A DNA stretch of 64,000 nt from Parundibacterium terreum (lineage in GTDB: Bacteria > Pseudomonadota > Gammaproteobacteria > Burkholderiales > Burkholderiaceae_D): the NCBI RefSeq assembly GCF_014636315.1, contig NZ_BMED01000004.1:186001-250000 (forward strand), given 5' to 3'. This document shows, piece by piece, positions 17,603 to 27,441 of this stretch. Every line of letters starts with the position of its first letter. The stretch's first letter is position 1. The notes under the pieces are model-generated. The model did no database searches. It saw only the letters and a program-made list of their open reading frames with translations, and was not told where the DNA came from. The translations under genes and the position numbers were made by a program.

Positions 17603-18991
17603 CTACGAGCGCCCCAAAGCCGGCGATATTCTAACCTCGATAGTCTGATTCTTCTCAAGTTGTTGAGACACCGACTTTGCGCCCAAGAACCAGGAACTTC
17701 TATGTCGCATGTCCTTCAACATCACGGTGACTTTGCAGATTTCCCCAGCTTTGCAATCCGGTATCATATCATTGGGTAGCGCGAAAGTGACTGATCTGGT
17801 ATCTCCCGAGACGGTTGGAATCAGATATGCGCCTAATGTCCTTCCAGAGCTATCTGAAAGGAAAGCTCGAAGGGAGGTACTCAGCGAGGTACCTTTTATC
17901 CATAACTCCCGTTGTCCGCCATTTGATCGAATCGCAGCAGTCGTCATGGCTGGCGCAGGATTCATTTCGTCCGGACTCAAGACATTATAAAAAATTTGAT
18001 CGGCTATTGCCTGATAACCATAATCATTCGGATGGTAGACATCGGCATTCGCTAACCAGCGCCGAATGTTCTTTTGCGCTACATAATCGGCTTTGTTATT
18101 ATTGACTCCGAGATCTCTTAGCAGTTGTCCTGCAACGTCAAGAAAATAAACATTTGAGCCAATCCTATTACCTATGACTTTCATGCGGTGATTATAAAAA
18201 TCTAGATCGCATACCGTATTGGGATAGCCCACCTTCTTTTCCATTGCAGTCTTGCAGGACAATTCGTCCCGAATGACCTGAAATGGATGACCTTCTCCAT
18301 CTGATGAGGCCGGAACTAAAGAACCATTAGAAAATGAGGAAACAAGTAATATTTCCTTGAACAGGGTTTGACCATTAGAGTTCGTCGCTTTTTTCAAATT
18401 GCCAATAAGTAAGCGGAGATTTCTCGAGAATGTTGTAGGGCGGGTACCTCGTTGAACAATACTATCGTTGATGCCAACCATGATTACGACCAGGTCAACT
18501 CGTTGTATGGATTTGCTTGTGAGCCAATCTATAGAATTCTCTAGTCGCGCCAGCAAATCGTGCGTCGAATTACCGCCTACACCATCACGAATAATCCGAT
18601 GATTCTCTAGCAAGCTCTGGCGGAGAGTAACAACGTTCTCTTTATAGGCTCGACAAAGTTCTTTATCGACTGGTTGCCCGACGAATGCTTCCTTATCAAA
18701 TCGAATTACCCCGATGGAGGGATTTAGCTGTGATTGCGCCACCAGGTGGGAAGCGATAATGCCGGGAAAAGTCTTGGCTCCCGAAATGTCCGATGTTCCA
18801 CAACCAGCGGTGTTGCTGTCGCCTAGGAATAGAACGGTAACCCCCAAGCCTGCAGATATTTTTTCCCTGATAATGGGGGTAATTTCTCTTTTTAGTGCGG
18901 GCGCCGCAATAGCCAATATGGACGACCAGAGCAGGGTCGCGGCAAGCGCTATCTGAAATGCTACGTGAGCAGAAATTTTCGCAATGTTCAT
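17603..18991 (-). CDS. Secreted SGNH/GDSL-family hydrolase
   Basis: 462 residues with an N-terminal signal peptide (FQIALAATLLWSSILAIAA). The SGNH blocks are visible in order: block I VTVLFLGDSNTAGCG with the nucleophile Ser59, block II GVGGNSTHDLL, block III VIMVGINDSI, and block V DVYHPNDYGY with the catalytic Asp/His. The last 110 residues form an additional, probably beta-rich domain. Such enzymes add or remove ester-linked acetyl groups on glycans in the periplasm. It precedes the acyltransferase-3 gene on the same strand and probably shares its transcript. Confidence 0.88.
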   Translation of the reverse strand: MNIAKISAHVAFQIALAATLLWSSILAIAAPALKREITPIIREKISAGLGVTVLFLGDSNTAGCGTSDISGAKTFPGIIASHLVAQSQLNPSIGVIRFDKEAFVGQPVDKELCRAYKENVVTLRQSLLENHRIIRDGVGGNSTHDLLARLENSIDWLTSKSIQRVDLVVIMVGINDSIVQRGTRPTTFSRNLRLLIGNLKKATNSNGQTLFKEILLVSSFSNGSLVPASSDGEGHPFQVIRDELSCKTAMEKKVGYPNTVCDLDFYNHRMKVIGNRIGSNVYFLDVAGQLLRDLGVNNNKADYVAQKNIRRWLANADVYHPNDYGYQAIADQIFYNVLSPDEMNPAPAMTTAAIRSNGGQRELWIKGTSLSTSLRAFLSDSSGRTLGAYLIPTVSGDTRSVTFALPNDMIPDCKAGEICKVTVMLKDMRHRSSWFLGAKSVSQQLEKNQTIEVRISPALGRS

Positions 18992-19677
18992 TTAATTGAT
19001 TCCGACCTAATTTCTCCACGCGCACAACGAGAAAACCGTAAATGTGTTAACGGAAGTTGCAACATTAACTCCCCTTTTTTGGGTGCCATTTTATTTGACA
19101 AACTATCTATTAGATCAACTTGAGCATTAGTGTGCTTCTGGTATATCTATGCCAAATGATTATATTGCAACATTAATGTTGACTGAAAGATATAACTGAT
19201 GATCCCAGCAATCGGAGGAAATTGCGCACGCTGACGATCATCAGCAGATGAAATCGGGAGTGGGTAAATAGAGTGGTGCGCATCGGAGCAATTATGGGTA
19301 AGCGATCGCAAAAAGAGGCGCGGTCAGGTTTGGGCGCGCAGCGGCATGTCAGGACCACTCCAAATATTCTTCAGGACCCACGCCTGCTGAATTGGCAGAC
19401 GTTCGCACATATTCAATTCTGAGCGTTCAGCTGCCTGACAATAATGCGGGCCTGACCGACCATAGGCGTCCCAAATTGTCCCTTCGCCAGTCTTTAGCGT
19501 ATATCAGGGGCCGCAACAATAACTCAATTTTCTCAAATTTGTTTCGACGGTTGTCGCCGAAGTATGTGTCCCTTTTCATCTCGCCATAATCAAACTCACG
19601 GAGAGTCAAAACACGGCTCACCAAATACTTGCAATTTAATCTATACTACTTGCTTCCAGTCATCCTCACTTCAGTCC
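18992..19677. promoter_or_regulatory. Divergent intergenic region between SGNH hydrolase and NHL-2
   Basis: 686 bp without a supportable gene between two divergently transcribed genes, so it should hold both promoters. It contains a 12 bp direct repeat TTGCAACATTAA (19057-19068 and 19165-19176), the second copy extended into a 14 bp perfect palindrome, and a TTGCAA at 19629-19634, 44 bp before the NHL-2 start. Short ORFs here are unsupported. Confidence 0.45.
19168..19181. promoter_or_regulatory. 14 bp perfect palindrome, candidate operator
   Basis: CAACATTAATGTTG is self-complementary over all 14 bases and overlaps the second copy of the TTGCAACATTAA direct repeat, about 180 bp before the SGNH gene start and 500 bp before NHL-2. 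The size fits a dimeric helix-turn-helix regulator site; the regulator is unknown. Confidence 0.35.
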
Positions 19678-21753
19678 ATGAAACTGACCTGTACAACTCC
19701 TAAGGCCGCGATTTATTGGCTGACTCAGGTCGCGTGTATCGCGGCTTCTATTTTATTGACGGCCTGCGGTGGCGGCGGATCTGGATCCAGCGGCATCGTT
19801 GGTGAAACACCGGGCAGCGGATCTGCTCCCACCAGCGGTGGCCCAATCATCGGTACTTTACCTGCCTCGGCTAGCCAGTTGAAACTGGCGGCTGGCAACA
19901 TCGGCACCCTAGGCAATATTGATGGGCCTGCCAGTGCCGCGCGCTTTATTACCGCTTCGAATCTGACAATCGATTCGCTGGGTAACACCGTGGTGTGGGA
20001 TGCTTACTATGGGGTGTTGCGGAAAATATCCCCATCCGGCCAGGTCAGCACCCTTGCGAGCCACTACGTGGACCTGCCCCAATCTGACAGGTGCGCCGAC
20101 GGACAAGGTACGGCGGCCAATATCGTTAACGTCACTTCGATGGCAGCTGGCAATAGTGGTGATGTTTATGTGATTGACGTCGATTGCGACGCCATTCGCA
20201 AAATCAGCGGTACGGGATTTGTGAGCACTATTGTCCCCCAGCTTTCCCAAAAATCAGGAGCAGTTGGGACTAATTATGGCTGGAGCGGGATTGCATTCGA
20301 CCGCAATACTGGCAATCTATATGCGACGACATATCGGTGGTTCACCGTGAAATGGCAAGTGGTCCATGAAGGCGGAGCAGTAGTCCAAATTACTCCAGCC
20401 GGTACAGTGAGCACAATCGCCGGAAAATTAGCCGTCACTGGCTATGCAGATGGCCCTGGCACCTCTGCATTATTTAATCAGCCCACCGAAATCGTGGCCG
20501 ACAGCAACGGCAACCTGTTCATCAATGATTGCGGAAACGGCGCCATTCGCAAAATCGACAAAGCCGCCAACGTCAGCACCTTTACCGTGCCTTCTCCTGG
20601 AGCAGTGGAATGCACCAGCAAATTGGCGATGGGTACGAATGGCAACTTAGTCCTAGTAGATCAGCAGAAGGGCATTGAACGCATCTCGTCCATTGGCCAA
20701 GTGATTAGCAAGATGTCGGTACCTACAAATCCAAACATGTACGACAACGTTCCGCTAGCAACTAGGTCTATGATCGTCGATTCATACGGCAACCTCTTAT
20801 TCGCCAACAGAAGCTCGGTCGAACTGCTGACTCCAAACGGCAGCCTCATTACGTTGGCCGGTATCGACATTGTCGAGGGAAGCGCAGACGGCATTGGCCA
20901 ATCCGCTCAATTTACGCAGCCTGGAGCGCTTGCCACGGACATGTTCGGCAACCTGTATATCGCTGATACCGACCATTCCACCATACGGAAGATGACTCCT
21001 GGAGGGATGGTAACGACATTCGCTGGTGTTCCACGACAGATGGGCGCAGTCGACGGAATCGGCGCTGCTGCCCGTTTTGGTGTGCCGAAAGCACTTGCCA
21101 TGGACCCGAAAGGCAATCTCTATGTGCTCGACTACTACGAAACTCCTGAAATACGCAAGATTACACCGGAAGGCACCGTCTCCACTGTTTTGAAGACGAC
21201 AAGCGACTGGGCTAGCTCAAACTCTTTCAAGGCCATCGCAATTGACGCTAACGGCGCACTCTATGTGTCCGTCGACAATGTTGCTTCGACAAATAGCCAG
21301 ATTATGAAATTAGGCGGCACCGGCCTGCTAGCAACGTACTTAACCGCCAGCGGCAAAGTGCGTAGTTTTTCTGTCGACGGCCAAGGAAATATTTATGCGG
21401 TCGTTAACTTCGCCCTGCGCAAGATGACACCGCAAGGTGCAGAAACCATCATTGCAGGCACCCCTGGCAACCCCAACGTGCAGGACGGTACAGGAGGCAA
21501 TGCTGGCCTAGGCGACGCATCAACGATCGTCGTAGATGCCGGCGGCAATTTCTTTCTGGTGGACACAACATTTAGTTTGATACGCAGGGTTACGCCGCAG
21601 GGTGCCGTGAGCACCTATCTCGGCACGCTTTGGAGCTCCGGCATTTTCTTGGGAGCGGCCCCTAGCAGTCTCTACCAGCCCCAAGGCATAGCGATTGCCG
21701 GCACGACTTTGTACTTAACCTCTGGTAACGCAGTACTGTACACGGGACAGTAA
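19678..21753 (+). CDS. NHL-repeat lipoprotein (NHL-2)
   Basis: 691 residues from the ATG at 19678, chosen because it places the lipobox LLTAC (Cys30) in a normal signal peptide; an upstream TTG/ATG would add an unsupported extension. After a Gly/Ser linker comes GGPIIGTLPASASQLKLAAG and then NHL-type units with cores such as DSNGNLFINDCGNGAIRKID and FGNLYIADTDHSTIRKMTP. It ends SGNAVLYTGQ. It is a close paralogue of NHL-3 at 29806 (shared linker, repeat order and identical ending pattern). Likely an outer-membrane-anchored beta-propeller exposed to the periplasm or surface; the ligand is unknown. Confidence 0.88.
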   Translation: MKLTCTTPKAAIYWLTQVACIAASILLTACGGGGSGSSGIVGETPGSGSAPTSGGPIIGTLPASASQLKLAAGNIGTLGNIDGPASAARFITASNLTIDSLGNTVVWDAYYGVLRKISPSGQVSTLASHYVDLPQSDRCADGQGTAANIVNVTSMAAGNSGDVYVIDVDCDAIRKISGTGFVSTIVPQLSQKSGAVGTNYGWSGIAFDRNTGNLYATTYRWFTVKWQVVHEGGAVVQITPAGTVSTIAGKLAVTGYADGPGTSALFNQPTEIVADSNGNLFINDCGNGAIRKIDKAANVSTFTVPSPGAVECTSKLAMGTNGNLVLVDQQKGIERISSIGQVISKMSVPTNPNMYDNVPLATRSMIVDSYGNLLFANRSSVELLTPNGSLITLAGIDIVEGSADGIGQSAQFTQPGALATDMFGNLYIADTDHSTIRKMTPGGMVTTFAGVPRQMGAVDGIGAAARFGVPKALAMDPKGNLYVLDYYETPEIRKITPEGTVSTVLKTTSDWASSNSFKAIAIDANGALYVSVDNVASTNSQIMKLGGTGLLATYLTASGKVRSFSVDGQGNIYAVVNFALRKMTPQGAETIIAGTPGNPNVQDGTGGNAGLGDASTIVVDAGGNFFLVDTTFSLIRRVTPQGAVSTYLGTLWSSGIFLGAAPSSLYQPQGIAIAGTTLYLTSGNAVLYTGQ

Positions 21754-21812
21754 TCTTTCTGCGCAAGCAAACTCAGCGTACAACACTGTGGGGCATTGAA
21801 GAAATGATGTGG

Positions 21813-21838
21813 ACTGACCGGCTAGTTAGGCGGTCAGT
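21813..21838 (+). other. Hairpin downstream of NHL-2
   Basis: ACTGACCG and CGGTCAGT form an 8 bp stem with a 10 nt loop 60 bp after the NHL-2 stop. There is no following T tract, so it is at best a weak terminator or an mRNA 3'-end structure. Confidence 0.35.
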
Positions 21839-22085
21839 GGGTTATTGTGAGAGCCTCACCGTTTGGATCCCATTTTTAAAGAGATTTTAGTTTTGACCTA
21901 GAGCTCCTGCTGACCGCATTGGATCGAGTTGCTTGATACCATATCGTGGTGCTACATAGGCTCCAGAATCACGACCACGCGCTCTTCTTCATCGGGGATA
22001 TGCAATCGTTGCGCCAGATAGAGCCAAAATACCAATTACGTTTCGCGGCCTAAGTGTGGGGACGCACGACTATTGAGTCAAGATC

Positions 22086-22856
22086 TTATTCCACTATTGG
22101 GACAATCGCGGCTGGAGTGCTATATGAATTTATTTGGCCTTTTTCGGGGAAATTGGCGAAAAGGAATATTGCATTACTAAACAAAGGCGATGTCGTCTCT
22201 GAAAAAACCTCTTGCGCGATCATAGGCAACTTTGTGGTTTTGTTTTTTTCAGATTTGAAGCTAACCAAAGCACGGCCATTACTCTTCAAAAACGCAAATT
22301 TTACGCCCACGCAATGCTTTTTTAGACGCGCTATCTGAACGACAGTTTGTAGATAATCTGCAGCTTCGGCGCACGCGTTCCGGAGTTGCTCTGTTCGATA
22401 TACCCCGGCTGACTGTGGAGTCAGCGATATCGCAAATTTAAATGTGTATAAACTGGGATTAGTGTTCAAAACGATTTTGGCATCCTCTTTGTACGCCACA
22501 CTCGATATGGGCACCAATATTCGTCCTACCTCATCGACCGCCAATTTCAATTTTATTGAGTCACCAATTAGCGACAGATTTAATTCTTGCCGAGATAAAT
22601 TGGCTTCGTGCGGAATCATCAGGAAGTTATTCTGAATGTGTTGCTTGGGCCCCGCATATTTTTCAAAACTAAGTATCTGCTGATAAACATCTCGATAACT
22701 AATTCCACTGATTTCATTTAATGGTTGAATTACTTGCTCAGGAACTTTTCTCAGTGGTTCTTGAGCATCGCTAGCCCTGGAAAATGGTCCAATCAATAAA
22801 GATGCGACGCCAAAAATCGCGCCACGCTTTAACCGCGTAATGTTATTTGAGTTCAT
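22086..22856 (-). CDS. Secreted protein of unknown function
   Basis: 256 residues from the ATG at 22856 (22877 is an alternative, 7 residues longer). The N-terminus (NNITRLKRGAIFGVASLLIG, then FSRASDAQ) looks like a signal peptide. The mature part has no motif I recognise; it contains two cysteines (NACAEAA and KKHCVGVK) that could form a disulfide and reads as an alternating beta-strand protein (LNLSLIGDSIKLKLAVDE, LYTFKFAISL). It lies 130 bp downstream of the O-antigen-ligase-like gene on the same strand, so a role in surface glycan handling is possible but not shown. Confidence 0.65.
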   Translation of the reverse strand: MNSNNITRLKRGAIFGVASLLIGPFSRASDAQEPLRKVPEQVIQPLNEISGISYRDVYQQILSFEKYAGPKQHIQNNFLMIPHEANLSRQELNLSLIGDSIKLKLAVDEVGRILVPISSVAYKEDAKIVLNTNPSLYTFKFAISLTPQSAGVYRTEQLRNACAEAADYLQTVVQIARLKKHCVGVKFAFLKSNGRALVSFKSEKNKTTKLPMIAQEVFSETTSPLFSNAIFLFANFPEKGQINSYSTPAAIVPIVE

Positions 22857-22985
22857 CGATAATAGAACTTGTAGCATGTAAGTCTATGGTCAAGTTATGG
22901 AAACGAAGTTAGGGAAAATTTCTTAGAGCAGCCCACATAATTTGAGCATCATTCATCTCTCACCGGACTGCCAATAGAGAATATT

Positions 22986-24308
22986 TTACAAATCAGTCAG
23001 CTCATGCGTTGACCTTTTTCTGTGCATTCCGGCCATCGGATTCGCCAATAAGATCATAAAAGCCATTCCAAACACTCCATCACGAAGAATCGCGTTAAAT
23101 AGTCCCCCAATTGTCATCGCCACAGTTAGCAACGCCAACTGCATTCCACGCTGCCCGCCTATTCTTATTGCAAGAAATGCCTGCATCCCAATTAACCACA
23201 GCAACGCTCCCAATCCCAAAATACCTAACTCCGACGCATACAAAAGGAAGTCGTTGTGTGGGGTTGTCATGGTATTGCTGTTTAGTCCTTGAGAACGACT
23301 ACTGTACTCTTTGACCCAACTAGATACTCCATGGCCGCTGAAAGGTCTCTCGGCGATAATGTTCAAGGTTATTTTATAAATTTCTGCTCGCATCCCATCG
23401 TCGCCAGTGCTTTTTCCTTGGCTCAGAGCACGCACCTGGTTCACAGTACACAATGTCCTATCACGTACGATATTAGCTGGAGAATAGCTTTGCATGTCCT
23501 GCACCAGACAAGTTTTTGGAGCGGGGAAGGTCGACAGGTATGCCAAGACACTCGAGAAGAGAATAAGAATAGCTGACACTGCTACAAAGCCTCGCCAAGA
23601 AAATCTAGTGCGAGCCAGTAATATCAAAATGCAAAGGCTTATAAAGATCACGGTCGCTGTGCGACTTTTTGAAAAAAATATCAATGCAATTACGACGTAT
23701 ATCGTTGTCGCAAACTGAGTCCATCCGCGTTTTCTCTGAAAATACAGTTCATAGATCATGTATCCCGCGGCAATAGCTAGTAACAAAGCTATTAAAATTG
23801 ACTTGTTACCTTTGTAATGGACATAGCTTTTGAAAAACTCAATATCTGGTAGCCACCCTAAATACGCTAAATAAAGCAAAGTTGACGCGACTACGGCACC
23901 TAATTTAAGTGAGTTCGTAGCGGTGACCTGCCAAGACCCAGAGCCAGTGCAAAGAAATAGCAACAGGAATAAATAGGTCTGATAATGCGCTAAATTGGAC
24001 CAATAATCTTGCCCTTCTCTTGGGTAAATGACGGCGATGATGAAGCTAACCAAGCTCAAGAATAATATCGGGCGAAACATTGGGTGAGATATTGAAATTT
24101 CCCACTTTTGTTTGTAGCGACCTTCTATGGCAAGAGCGCAGAGATAGGCCAATACACCAGCGTACATGAACCCCAGAGGTAAGAACAACGAAAACGGCAA
24201 CACCGATAGGACAAATTGTGGGCCACTAGGCCTTATATCTGCGTATCCCGTATCTATAAAATAGTATGGGATACGTCGAAATGCAGCTTTTAAGTTATTG
24301 AAATACAT
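22986..24308 (-). CDS. O-antigen ligase/polymerase family (Wzy_C) membrane protein
   Basis: 440 residues with about 11 membrane helices. A large periplasmic loop follows LSTFPAPKTC and includes the family core RAEIYKITLNIIAERPFSGHG, then TTPHNDFLLYASELGILGL with the conserved His that marks Wzy_C (WaaL/PglL-type) proteins. These enzymes transfer or polymerise undecaprenyl-linked glycans at the periplasmic face. Ligase, polymerase and protein-O-glycosyltransferase members cannot be told apart by sequence inspection. It is co-oriented with the secreted protein at 22.1 kb. Confidence 0.85.
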   Translation of the reverse strand: MYFNNLKAAFRRIPYYFIDTGYADIRPSGPQFVLSVLPFSLFLPLGFMYAGVLAYLCALAIEGRYKQKWEISISHPMFRPILFLSLVSFIIAVIYPREGQDYWSNLAHYQTYLFLLLFLCTGSGSWQVTATNSLKLGAVVASTLLYLAYLGWLPDIEFFKSYVHYKGNKSILIALLLAIAAGYMIYELYFQRKRGWTQFATTIYVVIALIFFSKSRTATVIFISLCILILLARTRFSWRGFVAVSAILILFSSVLAYLSTFPAPKTCLVQDMQSYSPANIVRDRTLCTVNQVRALSQGKSTGDDGMRAEIYKITLNIIAERPFSGHGVSSWVKEYSSRSQGLNSNTMTTPHNDFLLYASELGILGLGALLWLIGMQAFLAIRIGGQRGMQLALLTVAMTIGGLFNAILRDGVFGMAFMILLANPMAGMHRKRSTHELTDL

Positions 24309-24353
24309 TAGTATCTATTCCGAATTCTTCCCAATAACAAGTCGAATTGGGAT

Positions 24354-24593
24354 ATGACAATAGTTGGATTGTTGCGCAACATACGGGAAGATTGGGAACT
24401 TGTCCAATATCGCGAGCTGGCTTCCTGTACCGAATCAGTTATCAAACGTCATATAATGACGCCGCAAAGCGAGGCTACTTGGAATCGAAGAATTCGAAAT
24501 CCGTATTCTTCTTCGATAATTTTGATATCCGCACGCCTAGACTACATGTTTCGATGGTTTCCCAAAAATCGACTGGTGGGACCACCTGACTAG
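24354..24593 (+). CDS. Small ORF of uncertain status
   Basis: 79 codons beginning MTIVGLLRNIREDWELVQYR and ending at a TGA 75 bp before the hexapeptide acyltransferase gene. It overlaps nothing else and could be a remnant of an acyltransferase N-terminus or a leader gene, but there is no clear ribosome site and no family is recognised. A second frame (24347-24589) is equally open, which lowers confidence. Confidence 0.25.
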   Translation: MTIVGLLRNIREDWELVQYRELASCTESVIKRHIMTPQSEATWNRRIRNPYSSSIILISARLDYMFRWFPKNRLVGPPD

Positions 24594-24668
24594 ACTGAGT
24601 TGAATGCGCGTATGCGGATGAGTTGCGTTAGCCGGTTGGAGATTCGGCTTTTTTAGGAATGGAATCAT

Positions 24669-25265
24669 ATGTCGTTAGTTCTTGGCCTCCCCCCTGAGAT
24701 TCAGGAATTTTCGGGAGTAGACCGGCTCGGAGAAAAGTGTCGCATTGCGCCGGATGTGACCGTCTTGCGGCATGGAATACGTGAAGGTGATTTGCTTTGT
24801 CTAGGGAGTCTCGCCACAATATTCGATCAGACACGGTTCGTACTAGGTGATATTTCAATTAATCTGAACGCATTGATTCAAGTCGGAAATAAATCCATCG
24901 TAAATGTCGGATGTTACCTGTCAGGCGAGGGTGGCCTGGTTATTGGAGATGAGGTTCTCATTGGTCCGCATGTGAAAATTTTCAGTGCCGGCCATGCGAT
25001 TCACGGCGGGGATCCGTCGATTTATAAAAATGAGCTTACCTATGCTGAGGTGAAAGTCGAAGATGGCGCATGGATTGGTGGTGGGGCGATCATTTTGCCA
25101 GGCGTGACAATTGGCAAAGGATCCGTGGTCGCGGCCGGTAGCGTAGTCACTAAAGACGTCCAGGCTTTTTCAATCGTAGGCGGTAATCCTGCAATCAGAA
25201 TTAAGATGCGTAAGGGTTATGAAGATGCAGGAATTGTGAAGCGGTTTATAAACTGGTTGGGATAA
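24669..25265 (+). CDS. Hexapeptide-repeat (LbetaH) O-acyltransferase
   Basis: 198 residues with left-handed beta-helix hexapeptide repeats from about residue 75 to the end: INVGCYLSGEGGLVIGDEVL-type turns are visible as IVNVGC, LVIGDE, VLIGPHVKIFSAGHAI with the catalytic His, then AWIGGGAIILPGVTIGKGSV and AAGSVVTKDV, closing with VGGNPAIRI. This is the maltose/galactoside/NodL-WbbJ acetyltransferase pattern. Its place among glycan genes suggests acetylation of a sugar in polysaccharide synthesis. The N-terminal 60 residues are not repeat-like. It is divergent from the Wzy-like gene. Confidence 0.88.
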   Translation: MSLVLGLPPEIQEFSGVDRLGEKCRIAPDVTVLRHGIREGDLLCLGSLATIFDQTRFVLGDISINLNALIQVGNKSIVNVGCYLSGEGGLVIGDEVLIGPHVKIFSAGHAIHGGDPSIYKNELTYAEVKVEDGAWIGGGAIILPGVTIGKGSVVAAGSVVTKDVQAFSIVGGNPAIRIKMRKGYEDAGIVKRFINWLG

Positions 25266-25467
25266 AGGATATATGCCCAAGGTTCTTGAAATTTTTTTCG
25301 ACAGTTGACTTACCCTTAAATTTTGTCGCCCACAGGTTGCGTAAGATTGGCGGTGCGTTGGAAGGGCGTCGAATCTAGTTGGCCGCATTAAGTTAAGTGA
25401 CTTTTTGCGACGGTGCAAAACAGTAGTGGCTAGGTCGATGGCACTACCATTTACTCAATAGATGTTC

Positions 25468-27441
25468 TTAATCTTTTGACGCTACTGCTGCGGTTTTCGC
25501 ATAGATGGGTTGGCTGTCCCCGTTGAGGTGTTTGACTAAGTGCTGATCTCCAAATAGCAGGTCATAGGTAAGCAGCCGCATTGTATGCATGTAGCTGCTT
25601 TGCGTCACATCTGAAGACGGAATTACTCGACCGGAAGCATCTTCTAGATAGCCATAAATATGCACTGGGAATTCGCTTGAGGCTGCGTTTATTAGGTGCC
25701 AATAAGGAGACATAGGAATTCCTGCTGCCCTCAATATTTCGGGGGCCATGTTATTCATTTGAAATCTACGGTCAGGCCAGCGGATAGAGTCCAAGTTGCT
25801 GATCAAAGCTGCTTGGACTGTATGAATAGTGCGTCGATCTTTTGACGTCAATAGATCGAAGTAGTCGCTAGAAACTAGGCCGGCGTCCTCCATCATATAC
25901 AAAGGAATACTCAAGTGGTCGCCAAAGAAAACAAATAAGGTTGGCCGGCTGCGATGTCGAACTGCGTTTGTCAACGCGGCAAAACTCTGATCTGCATCGT
26001 GCATGCCCTCTGCGTAATTATCCAGAACTGTTTGCATTTCTTGCGTTGGCGCGTTTAATGAATGAATCAGCCGCGTATCATACCGATTAGGATCGACATA
26101 ATTACCGTGGTTTTCCATACTCGCAGCAAAAATGAATTTTGGTTTTTTAGATGCAGAATCTAGTTCTTCGAGTATTTTTTGAGCCAATGCCGAGTCTTTT
26201 ACAAAAGGCCCTCTTGTTGGCGCATTTTCAAAATTGGATTTATCAATAAAGCGGTCAATCCCGATCAATGGATATACTTGATCTCTTTTCCAAAAACTTC
26301 CATCGAAGGGATGAATGGCAACAGTTTCATACCCAAGTGTTTTTAGATAGTTGGGAAGCGACGTAGGCACTTCCTTATCAATATACTGCATGTAAGGAAT
26401 CGAACCATTTGGCAATAAGGCTGTGCGCAGTCCAGTGAGTATTTCAAATTCAACGTTTGCAGTACCACCTCCAAATGCGGGTGTAATGACGCTCGCCCCG
26501 TACCTTGCTTCTTCCCTGTCAAATGATGGTGTAGGTGCGACATTGAAGTGCAATGAAGAAAAATGATTGAGGTTGAAGAAGCTCTCACTGAGAAGGATGA
26601 CTATATCTGGTAGTTCAGCAACTGGTTCAGTGGGCGCATCGGAATAGTTGATTTTTCTCGAGAATAGTTTTTGTGAATTTCCCGCGTAATCTGAAGGGAC
26701 ATGAGTATTCATAAGATGAACATTCATGGCTAGCATCAAGGGTAATAAATTCACGTTCAAATTTTGGATGGGAGACCACGTTATGTTCACTAAAGGGTCT
26801 TCGATATTTCTTGAATGAGTGATGTGCTCGTTAGGTCCAATAACGGTTGTTACGTATAGCAAATCTCCCCAACAAAAAATGCATAGTACTATGCTGGAAA
26901 TTGATTGAGATCGGCTAAGAGAAACCTGTCTTATGCCGATTTTCACCCAAAGGATGACGAAGATTGTTATAAGGGCCAATGCATGAAATAGCCCTGGAGA
27001 GAAGAGGTAACTCTTTGCCAAAGGTAGCATCTGTATCGCCAGTTCTATATCCCATGGGAATATCGGTTCGGAGCGATATTTGACTTTCAGGGCATTTATT
27101 AGAACTAATGACAAGTACACAGATATGAAGATCAATGTCGCGGTTCTGGTGCGCCTCAATATTAAAAGAAGGGGAAGCCAAAACGCCGACAGGATCACCC
27201 AATTTAGAAATAAAATCTTACAATTTAGTGCGATTGTATGCTCATCAAAACTTCTGAATGGGAATTTTTGAACTGTGTCCAATAGGGAGCCCACTGCAAT
27301 GTAATTCCCCAAGTATTGCCCCAGTAGGAGACTAAGCATTGGAATGGCTATCGGTAGGAGACCGGCCGCTAATATAGGTAGCGCCCTTTTTTTTGTCTCG
27401 CGAAAGTATTGACGATATATAGTCAGAGATGGGAGGCGCAT
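25468..27441 (-). CDS. LTA-synthase-like phosphoglycerol/phosphoethanolamine transferase (sulfatase fold)
   Basis: 657 residues: about five N-terminal membrane helices (to residue about 200), then an extracytoplasmic alkaline-phosphatase/sulfatase domain. The domain starts PDIVILLSESFFNL (metal-binding Glu), and the family nucleophile Thr is in PAFGGGTANVEFEILTG; FFGDHLS supplies the downstream metal ligands Asp/His. The GGGTAN-EFE-LTG arrangement fits the LtaS/OpgB-like group, which moves phosphoglycerol or similar groups onto glycans or lipids. In a Gram-negative this points to modification of a periplasmic glucan or surface polysaccharide. Substrate unknown. Confidence 0.88.
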   Translation of the reverse strand: MRLPSLTIYRQYFRETKKRALPILAAGLLPIAIPMLSLLLGQYLGNYIAVGSLLDTVQKFPFRSFDEHTIALNCKILFLNWVILSAFWLPLLLILRRTRTATLIFISVYLSLVLINALKVKYRSEPIFPWDIELAIQMLPLAKSYLFSPGLFHALALITIFVILWVKIGIRQVSLSRSQSISSIVLCIFCWGDLLYVTTVIGPNEHITHSRNIEDPLVNITWSPIQNLNVNLLPLMLAMNVHLMNTHVPSDYAGNSQKLFSRKINYSDAPTEPVAELPDIVILLSESFFNLNHFSSLHFNVAPTPSFDREEARYGASVITPAFGGGTANVEFEILTGLRTALLPNGSIPYMQYIDKEVPTSLPNYLKTLGYETVAIHPFDGSFWKRDQVYPLIGIDRFIDKSNFENAPTRGPFVKDSALAQKILEELDSASKKPKFIFAASMENHGNYVDPNRYDTRLIHSLNAPTQEMQTVLDNYAEGMHDADQSFAALTNAVRHRSRPTLFVFFGDHLSIPLYMMEDAGLVSSDYFDLLTSKDRRTIHTVQAALISNLDSIRWPDRRFQMNNMAPEILRAAGIPMSPYWHLINAASSEFPVHIYGYLEDASGRVIPSSDVTQSSYMHTMRLLTYDLLFGDQHLVKHLNGDSQPIYAKTAAVASKD

